Notes under the pieces: generated by a model | What the model saw: only the letters and a program-made list of their open reading frames with translations | The model's database searches: none | Told to the model about the DNA's origin: nothing | Shown: positions 54,237-61,471 of the stretch, in pieces | Layout: the number at the start of each line of letters is the position of its first letter | Position numbering within the stretch: position 1 is the stretch's first letter | Program-made: the position numbers and the translations under genes | Assembly (NCBI RefSeq): GCF_026241105.1 | Contig: NZ_JAPFFT010000003.1 | Coordinates: 62,001 to 126,000, forward strand | Direction: 5' to 3' | DNA: 64,000 nt | Source: Arthrobacter rhizophilus | Lineage (GTDB): Bacteria; Actinomycetota; Actinomycetes; Actinomycetales; Micrococcaceae

Positions 54237-55895
54237 GTGGAGAGTCGCTTGACTAACGACGCATCGGCGCCAAACCGTGCCTTGGTGGCCGACCCCGATC
54301 CTGTGCGTCTCGAAGAGACGGTTGCGGCCCTCATCTCCGCGGGGTTCTTGGTCCGTACAGCGTTCGACGCCGGCTCGCTTGCGGCCGCGCTGGAAAGCGG
54401 GCCGAGCGACGTGGTGGTCTTGGACAACGAACTCCGCGAATTCCTTCCCAGGAACAGCGTCCCCGTCCTGCTCATGCTGGATTCCGAGGACAAGCTGGAT
54501 GTCGCAGCCCTGGAAACCTGGATAATTGCGGATTTTGTATACAAGGGCCAAGCACCGGGCTTTCGGGCATCCAGGGCATTGGTCCTCATAGCCCGGGCCG
54601 CCGAACGTATGCGTCGCCGCTCCGAAGCCGAATCACTGCGTGAGAGCTTGCGGAAGGTGTCCTCGGCCATCCGCTCAACCATTGATCCCGGACAGATTGC
54701 CCGGCACCTGGTGGATGGTATCGGCGAGGCCCTTAGTGCGGAACACGTCTGGTTCACCACATTCCCGGACGTACGCGTGCCGCAGGTCACCGCCGAATGG
54801 AGCGCCCCGGGACTGGCACGAGGAGTCCTGCCTCCCGAATTAGCTGACGAAACCTCCATGTTCGAACTGGCGGAGCGCCTATGGGCCGAAGCAGACGTGC
54901 AACCGCTCCCGAAAGGAACTCCGCCGGGCCGGGCTCTCCCGGGGCGCCCCGGTGGAGCAGGTCGGCACGGTGGCGCCGGTTCGCCGTCGGCCTCTGTTGT
55001 GGTTCCTGTGGGCGAAGGTGATCTTGTCCTCGGGGTCATCTGGATCGCGCGACCGGACACCGCACACGAATGGACCCGAGCCGAAATCGGCCTGATCCAG
55101 CACGTTTCTGGGAACTTGGCGTATGGACTGATGCAAAGCCACCTGATTGGCGCACAGCAGCAGGTCATGTACAAACTCCAGGAACTCGACCAGGCCAAGA
55201 CCGACTTCCTCACCACGGTGAACCACGAACTTAGAACCCCGCTGACGTCCATCACCGCCTATCTGGACATGATCCGCAGCGGCGCCGGCGGACCGATTCC
55301 TGCGGGTGTGGCGCGGATGATCGACGTCATTTCACGAAATGCCGAGCGTCTCCGCCGCCTGATCGAGGACATGCTCACCGTCTCGCACCAGGACACTTCA
55401 GGCGATCTCCAATTGAGCCGCGTCAACGTGGGCACCCTGCTCAGGCTCGTCGTCTCGACGTTGCAGCCCCTCGCGGACTCCCGTTCGCTGTCCCTCACCG
55501 TGGAGCATGCCCCAGGGACCGTAACCGTCCAGGCCGACGAAGCCAAGCTGGAGCAGGTTTTCGCCAATATCATCAGCAACGCGATCAAATTCACCCCCGA
55601 CGGCGGCCACGTCGCTGTCAGCAGCGGGATCGCCTCCGATCCAGGGACGGTTCCCAGCGTGGTGGTGCGCGTCGAAGACACCGGCGTCGGGATCCCGGAA
55701 ACGGAAATCGACCAAGTGTTTACGCGATTCTTCCGCGCCTCCAATGCCTCCACCGCGGCCATCCCCGGCAGCGGGCTCGGCCTGGCGATAGCCCACGACA
55801 TTGTGGAGCGCCATTCCGGCAAGCTCAATATCGAGTCCGGCCTCGGTGTGGGAACCACGGTCTCGGTCCGGCTTCCGCTGGATACCGGCGGCTAA
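54237..55895 (+). CDS. Soluble histidine kinase with N-terminal receiver-like and GAF domains
   Basis: Kinase of 552 residues without membrane helices. Residues about 15-105 look like a receiver (ALVADPDPVRLEE, VVVLDNELREFLP with the acceptor Asp, and a terminal FVYKG Lys). Residues 130-290 are GAF-like, interrupted by a Gly/Pro-rich loop. HisKA has NHELRTPLTS and the HATPase has NIISNAIKFTP, DTGVGIP and GLGLAIAHDIVERH. GTG start with AGGAG 5 bp upstream. Its closest partner may be the regulator at 56440-57297, which lies after a repeat-rich spacer and a small secreted protein gene. Confidence 0.87.
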   Translation: MESRLTNDASAPNRALVADPDPVRLEETVAALISAGFLVRTAFDAGSLAAALESGPSDVVVLDNELREFLPRNSVPVLLMLDSEDKLDVAALETWIIADFVYKGQAPGFRASRALVLIARAAERMRRRSEAESLRESLRKVSSAIRSTIDPGQIARHLVDGIGEALSAEHVWFTTFPDVRVPQVTAEWSAPGLARGVLPPELADETSMFELAERLWAEADVQPLPKGTPPGRALPGRPGGAGRHGGAGSPSASVVVPVGEGDLVLGVIWIARPDTAHEWTRAEIGLIQHVSGNLAYGLMQSHLIGAQQQVMYKLQELDQAKTDFLTTVNHELRTPLTSITAYLDMIRSGAGGPIPAGVARMIDVISRNAERLRRLIEDMLTVSHQDTSGDLQLSRVNVGTLLRLVVSTLQPLADSRSLSLTVEHAPGTVTVQADEAKLEQVFANIISNAIKFTPDGGHVAVSSGIASDPGTVPSVVVRVEDTGVGIPETEIDQVFTRFFRASNASTAAIPGSGLGLAIAHDIVERHSGKLNIESGLGVGTTVSVRLPLDTGG

Positions 55896-55904
55896 GGAGA
55901 CACG

Positions 55905-55988
55905 GACGGTTCGGCGCCGTCCTCGGCTCGGCGGACGACGGTTCGGCGCCGTCCTCGGCTCGGCGGACGACGGTTCGGCGCGCCGTCC
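55905..55988. repeat. 32-bp tandem repeat, 2.6 copies
   Basis: Units starting GACGGTTCGGCGCCGTCCTC begin at 55905, 55937 and 55969, the first two identical. Each unit contains a GACGG...CCGTC inverted pair. It begins 10 bp after the kinase stop. Confidence 0.92.
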
Positions 55989-56074
55989 TGACCTTGTTTC
56001 GTGTGGGAAAGCGCTTACGACACGGCGAGTCGCGTTATTTCGGCGCTCAAACCCGCCAAACAAGGTCAGGACGG
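55983..56074. repeat. 17-bp inverted repeat pair bounding a 58-bp spacer
   Basis: CCGTCCTGACCTTGTTT (55983-55999) and its exact complement (56058-56074) flank a spacer with no coding frame. It could be a small palindromic element or a long-range hairpin terminator for the kinase gene. Confidence 0.85.
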
Positions 56075-56110
56075 GAACTCGTTTTGACCCGCGGCCCCAA
56101 AAGACACCGC

Positions 56111-56150
56111 AAAAAACACCGCCCCCGGGCGGTGGCCCCGAGGCGGTGTT
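56111..56150 (-). terminator. Rho-independent terminator of the small secreted protein gene
   Basis: On the minus strand, AACACCGCC and GGCGGTGTT form a 9-bp stem, with an extra GC hairpin inside, directly followed by a T-run. It starts 30 bp after the stop codon of the gene at 56180-56356. Confidence 0.85.
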
Positions 56151-56179
56151 GGAACAGTCTTGACGTCTGGCGATCAGCC

Positions 56180-56356
56180 CTAGTTGGGCCACCAACCGAC
56201 CTGCGCGTAAAGCACTGGGTCGGACACAACAGGGACGGTGGTAACCGTGGTGCTTGTGGTGTGGTGAGTGGTCTTCGGCGCGGCATTGGCAGGAGTAACA
56301 AATCCGCCAATAACCAGCATGCCCGTCATGAGAAGTGTTGCGGCGAATTTTTTCAT
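56180..56356 (-). CDS. Small secreted peptide, His/Thr-rich
   Basis: A 58-residue frame with AAAGGAG 6 bp before its ATG, one of the strongest sites in the window. Residues 1-25 form a signal peptide (MKKFAATLLMTGMLVIGG, cleavage near TPANA-A). The mature part of about 33 residues begins APKTTHHTTSTTVTTVP and ends in VGWWPN. A terminator follows closely. No family is recognised. The HH pair and Trp end could bind metal or the wall, but this is only a guess. The tail of the OmpR-type regulator gene lies 83 bp upstream on the same strand. Confidence 0.72.
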   Translation of the reverse strand: MKKFAATLLMTGMLVIGGFVTPANAAPKTTHHTTSTTVTTVPVVSDPVLYAQVGWWPN

Positions 56357-56411
56357 GCACTGCTCCTTTGAGCCGTTAGAAATCCGAAGGTGACCTTCCC
56401 AGCGTAAGGAG

Positions 56412-56433
56412 CGTTGTTAAACGTTCCCTTAAG
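56412..56433 (-). promoter_or_regulatory. Two-unit 11-bp CTTAAG-type site upstream of the small secreted protein gene
   Basis: Read on the minus strand, CTTAAGGGAAC is followed by GTTTAACAACG, sharing the TTxA core at 11-bp spacing. It lies 56-77 bp upstream of the ATG at 56356. It is weaker than the arrays at 37528, 48220 and 50222. Confidence 0.45.
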
Positions 56434-56439
56434 ATCGGA

Positions 56440-57297
56440 TCAGTTTTCCGTAGTCTTTGCGGCCAGGCGGTATCCAATGCCGCGCACGGTCTCCACCCAA
56501 CGTGGCGACTGTGCCGAATCACCCAGCTTCCGCCGCAGATTGGCGATGTGAACCTGGATGGCGCGCTCTTCGGACTCGCTCACGTAGGCTCCGGTTTCGT
56601 ACTCCCTGGCATGTAGCCAGCGGGCCAGCCCCGACGTACTTCTGACCACGCGTCCGGCTTCCATAAGCGCCTGGAGCAGGTCGAACTCAGTTCGGGTCAA
56701 TTGCACTTCTTCGGCATCGACGCGTGTTGTCCGCGTGGCCACGTCCAAGTAGAGGCCGTTGTGTTCCAGCCCGGTATGGTCCGACTCTTGTGGGTTGGTT
56801 GTTTCGTGCGATCCTCGGTGCACCGCTGTTGCCGACGGGTTCGGCGCCGCAGCCGGCGGCGCCCCCTCTGCTGGCGACAGCTCCGCCGTCGTGATCCCTG
56901 CGGAAGTGCCGCCCGATAGCTTGCTGCCCCGGGGCCTGCGGAGGAGCGTCTCAACCCGGGCAAGGAGCTCCCGGGGGCGGAAGGGCTTGGTGACGAAATC
57001 GTCCGCACCGACGGCCAGTCCTTGTAGCGTGTCCACCTCGCGTGCACGGGCCGTAAGCATGACGATGTAAGCGTCGCTGAACTCCCGCACGCGACGGGTG
57101 ACCTCTATGCCATCGATATCGGGCAGGCCAAGGTCCAAGGTAATGACGTCCGGGTTGTGACGGCGGACCGCAGCCACACCATCAATACCGTTCCCGGCCG
57201 CGTACACCTCCAGCCCTGAAGCTTCGAGGACGGCGTGGACCACTTCCCGGATATCGTCGTCATCCTCGATTACTACAGCTACGCCAGCTGTGCTCAC
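56440..57297 (-). CDS. OmpR-type response regulator, second paralogue
   Basis: Response regulator of 285 residues. The receiver has VVIEDDDDIRE, the acceptor Asp in ITLDLGLPDIDG and Lys in FVTKPF. An unusually long linker of about 75 residues rich in Ala/Pro/Ser precedes the winged helix (LTRTEFDLLQALM, QVHIANLRRKLGD, VRGIGYRL). The GTG at 57297 is used because upstream codons read as non-coding. It matches the regulator at 36249 closely in both domains and converges on the histidine kinase at 54237. Confidence 0.9.
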   Translation of the reverse strand: MSTAGVAVVIEDDDDIREVVHAVLEASGLEVYAAGNGIDGVAAVRRHNPDVITLDLGLPDIDGIEVTRRVREFSDAYIVMLTARAREVDTLQGLAVGADDFVTKPFRPRELLARVETLLRRPRGSKLSGGTSAGITTAELSPAEGAPPAAAPNPSATAVHRGSHETTNPQESDHTGLEHNGLYLDVATRTTRVDAEEVQLTRTEFDLLQALMEAGRVVRSTSGLARWLHAREYETGAYVSESEERAIQVHIANLRRKLGDSAQSPRWVETVRGIGYRLAAKTTEN

Positions 57298-57363
57298 TTC
57301 ACGCCCCGATCTCCGCTGCCCAGCCCACCGTAACATCAGCAAAGTCTGGTATCCCCACTCATG

Positions 57364-57918
57364 CTACTTCCGTGCGCGCCATTCGGAATCGAGGATGGCG
57401 TAGATGACTTCGGTGGACCATTGGCCTTTGTAGTGCCAGTTGTCCACAAGGACTGCCTCGCGGCGCATACAGAGCCGCTCGCACAAGCTTGACGAGGAGG
57501 TGTTGAGGGCGTCGAGCTTGGCGTCGATCCTGTGGAACATGAGGGTCTCGAAGCCCAGGCGGAGCACGGCCTCGGCCGCCTCTGCCGCGTATCCCTGGCC
57601 TCGGCTTTCCGGAGCCAGGATCCAGCCGATTTCCGCCTGCCCCGTGCCCGGCAGCCATTTGAGCACCACTTCGCCGAGCAGTCCCGGAGAGTCGGCGCGC
57701 TCTATCGCGAGGCACACCCAGTCGCCCTCTTGTTCGAAACTGAAGTTGGCGTAGCGGCCCAGCGCCTCCATGGACTGCGTGAGGGTCAATTCCTGCCTGA
57801 GGAGGAAACGCGCGGTCTCCGGCAAGGACTGGTAGGCGTGGAATCGCTCCAGATCGGTGGCCTCGAAGCGGCGAAGCGTGAGCCTCGGCGTCCGAATGGG
57901 AAGTTCGATGAGCGGCAT
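57364..57918 (-). CDS. GNAT-family N-acetyltransferase (RimJ/RimL type)
   Basis: Acetyltransferase of 184 residues. It begins with IRTPRLTLRRFEATDLERF, has EIGWILAPESRGQGYAAEA (acetyl-CoA-binding RxxGxA) and HRIDAKLDALNTSSSSLCERLCM, the usual RimJ/L end region. It acetylates an alpha-amino or other amine; the substrate cannot be read. It diverges from paaI across 249 bp that hold a small hairpin and a PaaR-type site. Confidence 0.87.
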   Translation of the reverse strand: MPLIELPIRTPRLTLRRFEATDLERFHAYQSLPETARFLLRQELTLTQSMEALGRYANFSFEQEGDWVCLAIERADSPGLLGEVVLKWLPGTGQAEIGWILAPESRGQGYAAEAAEAVLRLGFETLMFHRIDAKLDALNTSSSSLCERLCMRREAVLVDNWHYKGQWSTEVIYAILDSEWRARK

Positions 57919-57966
57919 GCCTCGAGGCTACTACGCCCGGGGTGGCGCATCGATTGCTCCAAACCT

Positions 57967-57990
57967 GTCGTTTTCGGGGCTGAAAACGAC
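57967..57990. repeat. Short perfect hairpin in the GNAT-paaI intergenic region
   Basis: A 9-bp inverted repeat GTCGTTTTC/GAAAACGAC with a 6-base loop. A GGGGGCCCACGCCGG segment nearby occurs twice (about 57997 and 58065). No function is assigned. Confidence 0.6.
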
Positions 57991-58123
57991 CGTGAAGGGG
58001 GCCCACGCCGGCGAGGGCCCCGGCCTGAGCTTGCGAAGGCTGGGAGCCGGTGGGTCGCAATCGATGGGGGCCCACGCCGGGTCCGCCGGGCGGTCACCTC
58101 TTGACAGTTCAAGCAAACTGGGA

Positions 58124-58145
58124 TTACCTAATGAACATTCGGTAA
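58124..58145. promoter_or_regulatory. Putative PaaR (TetR) operator upstream of paaI-paaK
   Basis: A 22-bp palindrome with halves TTACCTAATGA and ACATTCGGTAA; the outer arms pair exactly. It lies 23 bp before the paaI start. Confidence 0.75.
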
Positions 58146-58167
58146 ATAAAGCTGGAGGCAATGACGC

Positions 58168-58650
58168 ATGGTTGAGACCACCCTTTCTGGCGCAGCGCAG
58201 CACCAGATCCTCAAGAACGACTACGCCTCCGAGTGGATGGGCCTAGAGGTGCTCAAGATCGACGACGGCCACGCTACCGTCCGCGTGAAGCTCCGCCAGG
58301 AAATGCTCAACGGCTTCGGAATGGCCCACGGCGGAATGATCTTCGCCTTCGCAGATTCAGCGTTTGCCCTCGCCTGCAACCCGGCCGTCCCATCGCCGTC
58401 GGAGGCTGACAACATCACTGTCGCCGCCGGCGTCGACATCAACTTCCTCAAGCCGGCCTATCAAGGCCAGGTGATCACCGCCGTCGCGAACCGCCGCGCC
58501 AACAACGGGCGCAGCGGCCTGTACGACATCCAGATCTTCGCGGCCGACGCAAGCGAACCTGCCGCCGTCGGGTCGCCCGAGGATCCGGGCAGCTACGGCG
58601 AGCTCATCGCCGAGTTCCGTGGCCGCAGCCGCACCATTTCCAAGAAGTAG
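58168..58650 (+). CDS. paaI: Hydroxyphenylacetyl-CoA thioesterase PaaI
   Basis: Hotdog-fold thioesterase of 160 residues that releases CoA from dead-end ring-hydroxylated intermediates. The signature is FGMAHGGMIFAFADSAFALACN, containing the catalytic Asp, plus VDINFLKPAYQG. The C-terminal 20 residues form an extra charged tail. ATG with GGAGG 8 bp upstream. It is followed by paaK after 7 bp. Confidence 0.93.
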   Translation: MVETTLSGAAQHQILKNDYASEWMGLEVLKIDDGHATVRVKLRQEMLNGFGMAHGGMIFAFADSAFALACNPAVPSPSEADNITVAAGVDINFLKPAYQGQVITAVANRRANNGRSGLYDIQIFAADASEPAAVGSPEDPGSYGELIAEFRGRSRTISKK

Positions 58651-58657
58651 GAAGACC

Positions 58658-59998
58658 ATGACACAGAACACCGTCGCCGCTCCTGACGCACCCGTGCTGG
58701 ACCGCGAAGAAACCATCTCCCGCGACGAGCTCGAGGCCCTCCAGCTCCGCCGGCTCCAGCACACCGTGGCCTACGCGTACGATCGCGTGCCGCTGTACAA
58801 GCGCAAGTTCGACGACGCCGGCGTCCACCCCACGGACCTCCGCGAACTGTCCGATCTCGGCAAGTTCCCGTACACCACCAAGGAGGACCTCCGCCAGGAA
58901 TATCCGTTCGGCATGTTCGCCGTCCCGCAGAACGAAGTAGCCCGCGTCCACGCGAGCTCAGGCACCACCGGCCGGCCGACCGTCGTCGGATACACCAAAA
59001 ACGACCTCGCCAACTGGGCCACCTTGGTAGCCCGCTCACTCCGCGCCTCCGGAGTCCGTCCAGGCATGAAGGTTCACAACGCCTACGGCTACGGCCTGTT
59101 CACCGGCGGCCTGGGTGCCCATGCCGGGGCCGAAGCGCTCGGCTGCACCGTCATCCCGATGTCCGGCGGCCAGACCGAACGCCAGATCCAGCTGATCCAA
59201 GACTTCAAGCCGGACGCGATCCTGGCAACCCCCACCTACTTGCTCACCATTGCCGACGCCATGGCACACATGGGTGTGGACCCGGCGTCGACCTCACTCA
59301 AGTACGCGGTGCTCGGCGCCGAACCGTGGACCGAGGAAATGCGCCACGAGCTCGAAACAACCATGAACATCAAGGCCTGCGACATCTACGGGCTCTCCGA
59401 GGTCATGGGCCCGGGCGTCGCCGGCGAGGCCGTGGAGACTCAGGACGGCTGCCACATTTGGGAAGACCATTTCCGCCCGGAAATCATCGATCCGTTCGAC
59501 CCCTCCCGCGGGGTTAGCGCCGTGCTGGCCGACGGCGAGCCGGGCGAACTCGTCTTCACCTCGCTCACCAAGGAAGCGCTGCCGATCATCCGGTACCGCA
59601 CCAAAGACCTCACACGCCTTCTGCCGGGCACTGCCCGCCCGGCGCACCGCCGCATGGGCCGCATCACCGGCCGCAGCGACGACATGATCATCCTGCGCGG
59701 CGTGAACCTCTTCCCGTCGCAAATCGAGGAAATCGCCCTGCGCATTCCCGAGCTCAGCCCACACTTCCAGCTCGAGCTCACACGCCTCGAGGGCAAGCGC
59801 ATGGATTCGCTCACGGTCAAGATCGAGCGCCGAGATAACGTTTCCGTCGAGGCGGGTACGACGGCGGCACACGCCTTGCGGGAACAGATCAAGATCCACG
59901 TGGGTTCTTCGTGCGTGGTTGATGTGGTGGAACCGGGTTCGCTCGAGCGTTCCAACGGCAAACTGCGCCGCGTCTACGACATGCGACCCAAGAGGTAA
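58658..59998 (+). CDS. paaK: Phenylacetate-CoA ligase PaaK
   Basis: Adenylate-forming ligase of 446 residues that activates phenylacetate with ATP and CoA, the first step of the pathway. It has ASSGTTGRPTVVGYT (phosphate loop), DIYGLSEVMGPGVAGE and RTKDLTRLLPG, then a C-terminal domain with GRSDDMIILRGVNLFPSQIE. ATG 58658 with AGGAAG overlapping the paaI stop region; a frame from 58619 lies inside paaI. Confidence 0.95.
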   Translation: MTQNTVAAPDAPVLDREETISRDELEALQLRRLQHTVAYAYDRVPLYKRKFDDAGVHPTDLRELSDLGKFPYTTKEDLRQEYPFGMFAVPQNEVARVHASSGTTGRPTVVGYTKNDLANWATLVARSLRASGVRPGMKVHNAYGYGLFTGGLGAHAGAEALGCTVIPMSGGQTERQIQLIQDFKPDAILATPTYLLTIADAMAHMGVDPASTSLKYAVLGAEPWTEEMRHELETTMNIKACDIYGLSEVMGPGVAGEAVETQDGCHIWEDHFRPEIIDPFDPSRGVSAVLADGEPGELVFTSLTKEALPIIRYRTKDLTRLLPGTARPAHRRMGRITGRSDDMIILRGVNLFPSQIEEIALRIPELSPHFQLELTRLEGKRMDSLTVKIERRDNVSVEAGTTAAHALREQIKIHVGSSCVVDVVEPGSLERSNGKLRRVYDMRPKR

Positions 59999-60021
59999 CG
60001 TGGCCGGGCGGGTGCACGAAT

Positions 60022-60043
60022 CAACCGACCGTTCATGAGAAAA
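60022..60043. promoter_or_regulatory. Putative PaaR operator at the tetR start
   Basis: Left half CAACCGACCGT matches the paaA site; the right half is weaker. It runs up to the start codon of the tetR gene, consistent with autoregulation. Confidence 0.55.
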
Positions 60044-60654
60044 TGGCCAGCATGCCTAGTGAAACAGCAACCAAGCGGGGACGCCCCGGATACGACCAGC
60101 AATCAGTGCTGCTCATCGCCGTCGACGTCTTCAACCGCCACGGTTACGACGCCACGTCCATGGGCATTCTGGCCGAAAACCTCGGAATCTCAAAGTCGGC
60201 CATTTACCACCACGTGCCGTCCAAGGGCGACCTCCTGAAGCTCGCCCTTGAGCACGCGCTGGGAGGGCTTGAGGCCATCCTGGATCAACCCGAGGCTGTT
60301 ACCGGGGCGGCCGACGCACGCCTGGAATTCGTGTTGCGGCAGACCATCGCCGTATTGGTGGAGCGGCTCCCGTTCGTCACGCTGCTTCTGCGGCTCCGCG
60401 GCAACACGGAGATCGAGCGCGATGCCCTGGAACGGCGTCGTGCTTTCGACCACAAGGTGGCCGCACTGATCTCGGCCGCCCGCGAAGAAGGCTCGCTGCG
60501 CCAGGACATCGATCCCCGCACCGTGACCCGGCTTCTGTTCGGCACCATCAACTCGATCGTGGAGTGGTACAAACCGGGCGGCTCGCTGTCCCCTCAGCGC
60601 CTGGCCGACGACGTCATCACCATGGCCTTCGACGGCCTGCACGCCTCGGCGTAG
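60043..60654 (+). CDS. paaR: TetR-family regulator, probable PaaR
   Basis: TetR-family repressor of 203 residues. The N-terminal helix-turn-helix is GYDATSMGILAENLGISKSAIYHHVPSKGDLL. The C-terminal ligand domain is all-helical. The gene follows paaK by 44 bp, and matching 22-bp palindromes are upstream of paaA, paaI, this gene and paaZ, so it is the likely phenylacetate regulon repressor released by phenylacetyl-CoA. Starts at 60043 and 60052 are possible. Confidence 0.85.
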   Translation: MASMPSETATKRGRPGYDQQSVLLIAVDVFNRHGYDATSMGILAENLGISKSAIYHHVPSKGDLLKLALEHALGGLEAILDQPEAVTGAADARLEFVLRQTIAVLVERLPFVTLLLRLRGNTEIERDALERRRAFDHKVAALISAAREEGSLRQDIDPRTVTRLLFGTINSIVEWYKPGGSLSPQRLADDVITMAFDGLHASA

Positions 60655-60708
60655 GGCTCGTTCCTCCCCTCTGCCCTCCCCTCCTCCCCCCTCGCCCGAC
60701 TCCCCCCC

Positions 60709-60732
60709 GACGCTCGCTCACATATATGGCCA
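60709..60732. repeat. Dispersed intergenic repeat, partial locus C
   Basis: One copy of GACGCTCGCTCAC at 60709, followed by ATATATGGCCA as at locus A. It is joined to a 17-bp hairpin (60738-60775) in which a similar AACCCTCCTTCAC element takes the place of the second copy. Confidence 0.8.
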
Positions 60733-60737
60733 ATTGG

Positions 60738-60775
60738 CAGAACCCTCCTTCACTAAGAAGTGAAGGAGGGTTCTG
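60738..60775. terminator. Hairpin between paaR and the VOC gene
   Basis: A perfect 17-bp stem (CAGAACCCTCCTTCACT and its complement) with loop AAGA, between two converging genes. It lacks a U-tract, so it may work as a bidirectional terminator with the repeat at 60709. Confidence 0.75.
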
Positions 60776-60804
60776 CGTGGTGTTCGTGAGTGCTTTTCAG
60801 CCAG

Positions 60805-61212
60805 TCAGAGCTGGTATTCGGCCTGGATCCCCAAGCTTTCATGGACGCAGAGGACGTTGTTTTCCGTGTCCATGAACCATGCGCACCGATCAGCGTCGGT
60901 AGTACAAATGTGGTGTTCGGTCTTGAGATCCGGGAGGTCGTAATCCCGGAATTCGACGCCGCTCGCCTCCATTTCATCGACTGTCCGCTCGATGTCGCTG
61001 ACTTCAAAGGAAAGGGCAGTGTGCGATGAGTGCATGCCGTCCTTGATGGGCATCAACTGCAGCATTGGGCCGCCATCGATACCAAACAAATCATTTCCAT
61101 CCCACGTCATGCCGCGGTGCGGGAGGCCGAGCTTCTCCGCGTAAAAGCTGCGGGCTCGGGCTACGTCGTCGACGGGCAAGACAGTTGTGGCTGTTCTGAG
61201 TGCTAGGTTCAC
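60805..61212 (-). CDS. VOC-family protein (glyoxalase/dioxygenase fold)
   Basis: Protein of 135 residues with the beta-alpha-beta-beta-beta repeats of the vicinal-oxygen-chelate fold: VLPVDDVARARSFYAEKLGLP, then DGMHSSHTALSFEVSDIERTVDEM and DADRCAWFMDTENNVLCVHES. Family members bind metals or antibiotics such as bleomycin. The substrate is unknown. ATG with GTAGGAGG about 7 bp upstream. It converges with paaR. Confidence 0.85.
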   Translation of the reverse strand: MNLALRTATTVLPVDDVARARSFYAEKLGLPHRGMTWDGNDLFGIDGGPMLQLMPIKDGMHSSHTALSFEVSDIERTVDEMEASGVEFRDYDLPDLKTEHHICTTDADRCAWFMDTENNVLCVHESLGIQAEYQL

Positions 61213-61265
61213 TTCGCCACCTCCTACGCTGAAAATCTTACGCCGGACGAGGTCGGAAAGAACTT

Positions 61266-61447
61266 GTGAGCGAGCGTTGGCCTAGACCGCGGTTCACTCA
61301 AATCCGTAGACGGATCGCTCGAATGTTTCTACTACGTTTTCGGCGAGACCGACGTCGTCGGGGTCTTCGAAATCCCGGACGCGGTGGCAAACACCCACAA
61401 ACGTGAGCGAGCGTCCGCAGGAAACCCGAAAAACGTGAGCGAGCGTC
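61266..61447. repeat. Dispersed intergenic repeat, locus D
   Basis: Copies of GTGAGCGAGCGT at 61266, 61403 and 61435. The last two are 32 bp apart with spacer CGCAGGAAACCCGAAAAAC, as at loci A and B. The inverted left part is missing or changed here. Confidence 0.85.
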
Positions 61448-61471
61448 GGGGTGGGAGGGGAAGGGGGAGGG

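Noticed and set aside
53439..55255. Long minus-strand frames opposite the peptidase and histidine kinase
   Set aside because: Overlap genes with full catalytic motifs; composition is antisense-like.
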